A stretch of DNA of 9,025 nucleotides from Candidatus Nanopelagicaceae bacterium (GTDB lineage Bacteria; Actinomycetota; Actinomycetes; Nanopelagicales; Nanopelagicaceae): the NCBI GenBank assembly GCA_023262125.1, contig JALRDT010000071.1, forward strand, positions 1 through 9,025. Direction: 5' to 3'. The number at the start of each line of letters is the position of its first letter. Positions within the stretch are counted from its first letter, which is position 1. The notes beneath the pieces are model-generated. The model was given only the letters and a program-made list of their open reading frames with translations, was not told the origin of the DNA and ran no database searches. Shown in pieces: positions 6,082 to 9,025 of this stretch. A program made the position numbers and the translations under genes.

Positions 6082-7007
6082 TGAGCGAAATTCATAACTT
6101 GGTAATTGTCGGATCAGGTCCGGCTGGATATACCGCTGCAATTTATGCAGCGCGAGCGCAGCTCAATCCGCTGGTCTACGAAGGCGCAATCACAGCTGGT
6201 GGCGCGTTAATGAACACCACTGAAGTAGAGAATTTCCCAGGTTTTACAGAAGGCGTCATGGGTCCGGAGTTGATGGACAGTATGCGCAAACAAGCAAAGC
6301 GTTTTGGAGCAAATTTAATTACTGACGATATTGTTGAAATGGATCTGGGTGGAGATGTTAAAACTCTAAAAGATGGCAGTGGCAATGTAGTTAAAGCAAA
6401 AGCGGTAATTCTTGCAACGGGCTCTGCATATAAAGAGATTGGTTTAGAGAACGAGAAACGTTTATCAGGTCGCGGAGTTTCTTGGTGCGCTACTTGTGAT
6501 GGTTTCTTTTTCCGTGATCAAGTAATTGCTGTGGTTGGCGGTGGCGACTCTGCGATGGAAGAGGCAAATTTCTTAACAAAGTTTGCAAGTAAAGTTGTTC
6601 TAATTCATCGTCGCGACACATTGCGCGCTTCAAAAATTATGGCAGAGCGCGCACAGAAAAATCCAAAGATTGAATTTGTATTTAACACTGAAGTGACCGA
6701 TGTGCTTGGTGCAGATAAAGTCGAGGCTTTACAACTAAAAAATACAAAGACCGGAGAGGTCACCACTCGTGAATTCACTGGTTTATTCGTGGCGATTGGT
6801 CATTCGCCGCGCTCTGAATTACTTGCAGGACAAGTTTCTTTGGATGGCGAAGGCTATGTGCAAGTTGAGGGACGAAGTACTCGCACCAATTTAAAGGGCG
6901 TCTTCGCATGCGGTGATTTGGTCGATCACACCTACCGCCAAGCGATTACCGCAGCAGGCTCGGGTTGCCAAGCGGCCTTAGATGCAGAGCGTTTCCTAGC
7001 GCATTAG
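6081..7007 (+). CDS. trxB: Thioredoxin-disulfide reductase
   Basis: This cytoplasmic flavoenzyme passes electrons from NADPH through FAD and a redox disulfide to thioredoxin. The 308-residue protein has the FAD Rossmann motif GSGPAG at 11-16, TTEVENFPGF at about 46-55, the active-site pair C136-A-T-C139, the NADPH motif GGGDSA at 153-158 with HRR at 176-178 for the NADP phosphate, and the second FAD motif GVFACGD at 273-279. Length and motif order are standard. The ATG at 6081 overlaps the murJ stop by one base; a GTG at 6078 in the same frame would add one residue and overlap by four, and the sequence does not decide between them. Only a weak GA-rich stretch precedes it, so translational coupling to murJ is likely. 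Its partner trxA follows after 56 bases. Confidence 0.97.
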   Translation: MSEIHNLVIVGSGPAGYTAAIYAARAQLNPLVYEGAITAGGALMNTTEVENFPGFTEGVMGPELMDSMRKQAKRFGANLITDDIVEMDLGGDVKTLKDGSGNVVKAKAVILATGSAYKEIGLENEKRLSGRGVSWCATCDGFFFRDQVIAVVGGGDSAMEEANFLTKFASKVVLIHRRDTLRASKIMAERAQKNPKIEFVFNTEVTDVLGADKVEALQLKNTKTGEVTTREFTGLFVAIGHSPRSELLAGQVSLDGEGYVQVEGRSTRTNLKGVFACGDLVDHTYRQAITAAGSGCQAALDAERFLAH

Positions 7008-7023
7008 TTCTAGCGCATTAGTT
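6996..7023 (+). repeat. Perfect 14-bp tandem duplication at the trxB 3' end
   Basis: CTAGCGCATTAGTT occurs twice, back to back (6996-7009 and 7010-7023). The first copy encodes the last residues of TrxB (Leu-Ala-His) and its TAG stop. The second lies immediately downstream and is out of frame with trxB because 14 is not a multiple of 3. It looks like a recent slippage duplication. Confidence 0.9.
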
Positions 7024-7052
7024 ATTGTTTACCAATTAGAAAGTTGTGAAAT

Positions 7053-7057
7053 AGGAG
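7053..7057 (+). promoter_or_regulatory. Ribosome-binding site of trxA
   Basis: AGGAG lies 6 bases before the ATG at 7064. It is the clearest Shine-Dalgarno sequence in the window and contrasts with the candidate leaderless or coupled starts of the upstream genes. It fixes the trxA start. Confidence 0.8.
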
Positions 7058-7063
7058 TTAAAA

Positions 7064-7384
7064 ATGGGAGCACCATCAGTTACAGCAGCAAATTTTCAAG
7101 CAGAGGTTTTAAATTCAGATAAACCAGTGTTGGTTGATTTCTGGGCCGAATGGTGTGGACCTTGCCGAATGGTTGCTCCAATTCTCGATGAGATTGCAGC
7201 GGAGCATGGCGAGAAGTTAAAGATTGTAAAGTTAAATACCGATGAGGAATCAGCTTTAGCTATTCAATACGGCGTGCAATCAATCCCAACTCTGCATGTA
7301 TTTAAGGGCGGACAGGTCGTAAAGACTGTAATTGGCGCAAAGCCAAAGCCTGCTCTACTTAAAGATCTAGCTGAATTTATCTAG
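7064..7384 (+). CDS. trxA: Thioredoxin
   Basis: Small cytoplasmic disulfide reductase, the substrate of the adjacent TrxB. The 106-residue protein has the full thioredoxin pattern: buried D25 in VDFW, the active site W30-C31-G-P-C34, the cis-proline in SIPT (P75), and the FKGGQ turn at about 80-84. The length is standard and there is no signal peptide. It has a strong ribosome-binding site and may be transcribed with trxB or from its own promoter in the 56-base gap, where I could not recognise a convincing -35/-10 pair. Its stop is 16 bases before cwlM. Confidence 0.97.
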   Translation: MGAPSVTAANFQAEVLNSDKPVLVDFWAEWCGPCRMVAPILDEIAAEHGEKLKIVKLNTDEESALAIQYGVQSIPTLHVFKGGQVVKTVIGAKPKPALLKDLAEFI

Positions 7385-7400
7385 AGATTTACTCAAGAGC

Positions 7401-8537
7401 ATGATCGAAGTCCTGCTTCGACCTGGCGATAGCGGTGATTTGGTAAACCAAGTCATCGCATCGCTTAATCGAATCGGTTTATTGCATACCACTCCAGAAG
7501 TTTTCGATAAAAGCGTTGCTGATGCAGTTGCGCTCTTTCAACAACAACGTGGGTTAACTTCAACCGGAAATGTAAATGGCCAGACTTTTCAAGCTCTTGA
7601 AGAGGCTCGCTGGAAGTTAGGCGATCGCTCACTTTATTTACAACCTTCACCGTTAATGCGCGGTGATGATGTTGCGCAATTACAGAGCCGCTTGACTGAT
7701 ATGGGTTTTGATTGTGGGCGAGTGGATGGAATTTTCGGTCCTAAAACTGAAGGTGCTATTAAAGAATTTCAAAAATCTGTTGGTGCAGTAGTTGATGGTA
7801 AATGTGGTCCCGCAACTATCACCGCATTAATTCGCTTAACAAAAACTGTTGCAGGTGGTGCTCCAACTAAATTACGTGAAGCTGCCCGCCAACAAAGTCG
7901 CGGTCCAGCTCTTGCAGGAAAAGTTATTGTTATTAACCCTGCGCGCGGTGGCGATAATTTTGGTGTTGAAGCAAATGGTGTAAAAGAATCCGAAATTACT
8001 TACGATATTGCAACACGCGTTGAGGGTCGTTTATTAGCTTTAGGTGCCAGTGTTTTCTTAACGCGTGGACCACAAAATGATCCAACTGAGACAGAACGTA
8101 TTGCGCTAACAAATAAGAGCAACGCAGATTTGATGCTCTCTTTAAATTGCGATACATATAAAAATGAATTAGCGCATGGCGTTGCAACTTATTCTTATGG
8201 CAGCGATGCACATGGTGTGCACTCTGTTGTTGGTGATCGTTTTGCATCATTAGTTCAAAGAGAGATTTGTGCTCGCACTGATTTACAAGATTGCGGAGTG
8301 CATTCAAAGACTTGGGATTTACTTCGTTTAGTCAGCGCACCAGCGGTGCGAATTGATTTGGGATATTTAAGTAATCCAGGGGATGCCGATCGATATAAGC
8401 GCGCGGAATTTAGAGATTTGATTGCCGAATCTTTGGTAATTGCAATTCAGCGCCTTTATTTAGCAGCAGAAGATGATGCAAAGACTGGGACTTTGCGTAT
8501 TTCAGACCTAAAACGCGCAGGCTTAAGAATTAATTAA
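7401..8537 (+). CDS. cwlM: CwlM-like peptidoglycan-binding/pseudo-amidase protein
   Basis: The 378-residue protein has two N-terminal PG_binding_1-like repeats (about 6-70 and 84-146; LMRGDDVAQLQSRL and GIFGPKTEGAIKEFQ are typical) and a C-terminal Amidase_3 fold (about 172-355). There is no signal peptide, so it should be cytoplasmic. Of the N-acetylmuramoyl-L-alanine amidase positions, the first zinc His (usual DPGHGG) is R182 in NPARGG, the second zinc His (usual SIHANA) is N249 in SLNCDT, and the catalytic Glu (usual VExGFLSN) is D319 in RIDLGYLSN; only the middle ligand E196 remains. In mycobacteria CwlM is a non-enzymatic cytoplasmic regulator that, when phosphorylated by PknB, activates MurA. 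Its C-terminal threonine patch appears to be echoed here by TGTLRISDL (T362, T364). The position after trxA matches Rv3915. The start lacks a clear ribosome-binding site. A regulatory role is inferred from this combination. Confidence 0.88.
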   Translation: MIEVLLRPGDSGDLVNQVIASLNRIGLLHTTPEVFDKSVADAVALFQQQRGLTSTGNVNGQTFQALEEARWKLGDRSLYLQPSPLMRGDDVAQLQSRLTDMGFDCGRVDGIFGPKTEGAIKEFQKSVGAVVDGKCGPATITALIRLTKTVAGGAPTKLREAARQQSRGPALAGKVIVINPARGGDNFGVEANGVKESEITYDIATRVEGRLLALGASVFLTRGPQNDPTETERIALTNKSNADLMLSLNCDTYKNELAHGVATYSYGSDAHGVHSVVGDRFASLVQREICARTDLQDCGVHSKTWDLLRLVSAPAVRIDLGYLSNPGDADRYKRAEFRDLIAESLVIAIQRLYLAAEDDAKTGTLRISDLKRAGLRIN

Positions 8538-8573
8538 TTTCCACCATTTAGAGAAATATGGAAAACTAATCCA

Positions 8574-9025
8574 ATGACTGAACTGCGCCATACGACTGGA
8601 GATTCACTCGAACTCGAGAATCGTTTTGCATCTCGAGCGGCGCATATGAAGCCATCTGAAATCCGTTCATTATTTGCCGTAGCTTCAAGACCTGAGATTG
8701 TTTCGTTAGCTGGCGGAATGCCAAATCTCTCTGCGCTACCAATGGACATGATGGCCGAGGTAGTTCGTAATTTAGTTGCAACCAACGGAACTGAGGCCTT
8801 GCAATATGGAAGCGGGCAGGGTCATCCATTGCTTCGCGAACAGATTTGTGAAGTAATGGCGCTAGAAGGAATTCGTGCCAATCCAGATGATGTCATTGTG
8901 ACTACCGGTTCACAACAAGCTTTAGATTTAATTTCCAGAATCTTTATCGATCCAGGTGATGTAGTTTTAGTAGAAGCGCCTTCTTATGTGGGAGCACTTG
9001 GCACTTTTGCGCAATATCAAGCAGC
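8574..9025 (+). CDS. PLP-dependent aminotransferase, N-terminal part (runs off window)
   Basis: An open frame runs from the ATG at 8574 to the window edge: 150 codons, with no stop reached. It reads as the N-terminal part of a fold-type I (aspartate aminotransferase class I/II) enzyme. SLAGGMPNLSALP at 44-56 is the substrate-arm motif; LQYGSGQGHPLLREQI at 76-91 is typical of the MocR/2-aminoadipate aminotransferase branch. TTGSQQALDLI at 110-120 forms the cofactor phosphate-binding loop, and Y138 in EAPSY should stack near the ring. The PLP-binding lysine lies beyond the window. There is no GntR-type DNA-binding domain in front, so this is a stand-alone enzyme rather than a MocR regulator. 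It follows cwlM after 36 bases with no strong ribosome-binding site. The amino-acid substrate cannot be told from this part. As I recall, an aminotransferase often sits between cwlM and parB in Actinobacteria. Confidence 0.88.
   Translation, partial: MTELRHTTGDSLELENRFASRAAHMKPSEIRSLFAVASRPEIVSLAGGMPNLSALPMDMMAEVVRNLVATNGTEALQYGSGQGHPLLREQICEVMALEGIRANPDDVIVTTGSQQALDLISRIFIDPGDVVLVEAPSYVGALGTFAQYQA

Noticed and set aside
8538..8573. AT-rich gap before the aminotransferase as a promoter or terminator
   Set aside because: The TTAATTAATT stretch is short and AT-rich; I found no -35/-10 pair with proper spacing and no GC stem with a U-tract.
8534..8829. Minus-strand open frames of 83 and 87 codons near the right end
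   Set aside because: They are antisense to the clear N-terminal motifs of the plus-strand aminotransferase, which runs off the window.
1..9025. A new multi-gene defence, mobile or biosynthetic system
   Set aside because: Every gene fits a conserved actinobacterial housekeeping block; no transposase, integrase, toxin-antitoxin pair, repeat array, tRNA or atypical-composition island was seen.

Overview
The window looks like an ordinary, well-conserved chromosomal core region of a low-GC, compact actinobacterium. Gene order and protein sequences match the block found near the replication origin of many Actinobacteria: pcnA, diverging from mutT4, then a DUF6049 protein, murJ, (sigM), trxB, trxA and cwlM. 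In Mycobacterium tuberculosis I recall this as roughly Rv3907c to Rv3915. AT-rich codon choice, near-zero spacing, overlapping stop/start codons and shortened family members suggest a streamlined lineage, for example the freshwater acI/Nanopelagicales group. That placement is an inference from composition and architecture, not from a marker gene.

Layout. (1) 1-107: the first codons of a minus-strand gene resembling DUF5318, diverging from an MFS transporter; the short gap holds a perfect 8+8 bp inverted repeat and candidate leaderless promoters. (2) 108-1379: MFS transporter, whose 3' end overlaps that of the convergent pcnA gene. (3) 1357-2787, minus strand: CCA-adding tRNA nucleotidyltransferase. 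(4) 2788-2810: a 23-bp divergent intergenic region in which two candidate -10 hexamers share the same TA step. (5) 2811-7007, plus strand: a tightly overlapped chain of Nudix hydrolase (MutT4-like), short DUF6049 membrane-anchored protein, MurJ lipid II flippase and thioredoxin reductase, joined by 1-4 bp overlaps. (6) 7064-8537: thioredoxin, then a CwlM-type peptidoglycan-binding/pseudo-amidase protein. (7) 8574 to the window edge: N-terminal third of a fold-type I PLP-dependent aminotransferase.

How the genes fit together. MurJ moves lipid II across the membrane. CwlM in mycobacteria is a cytoplasmic regulator of peptidoglycan precursor synthesis, and here its amidase domain has lost most zinc/catalytic positions, which fits a regulator rather than a hydrolase. 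The DUF6049 protein is an exported, membrane-anchored partner of unknown function that is syntenic with MurJ. TrxB and TrxA form the thioredoxin redox couple, PcnA matures tRNA 3' ends and the Nudix protein probably cleans up nucleotides. The sigM/anti-sigma pair that usually lies between murJ and trxB is absent at this locus.

I see no mobile element, CRISPR array, tRNA or rRNA gene, defence system or other new multi-gene system. The most interesting points are the pseudo-amidase signature in CwlM, the missing sigM module, the miniaturised MurJ/DUF6049 proteins and the symmetric divergent promoter arrangements. No stretch over about 60 bases lacks a gene, apart from the 107-base edge region described above.
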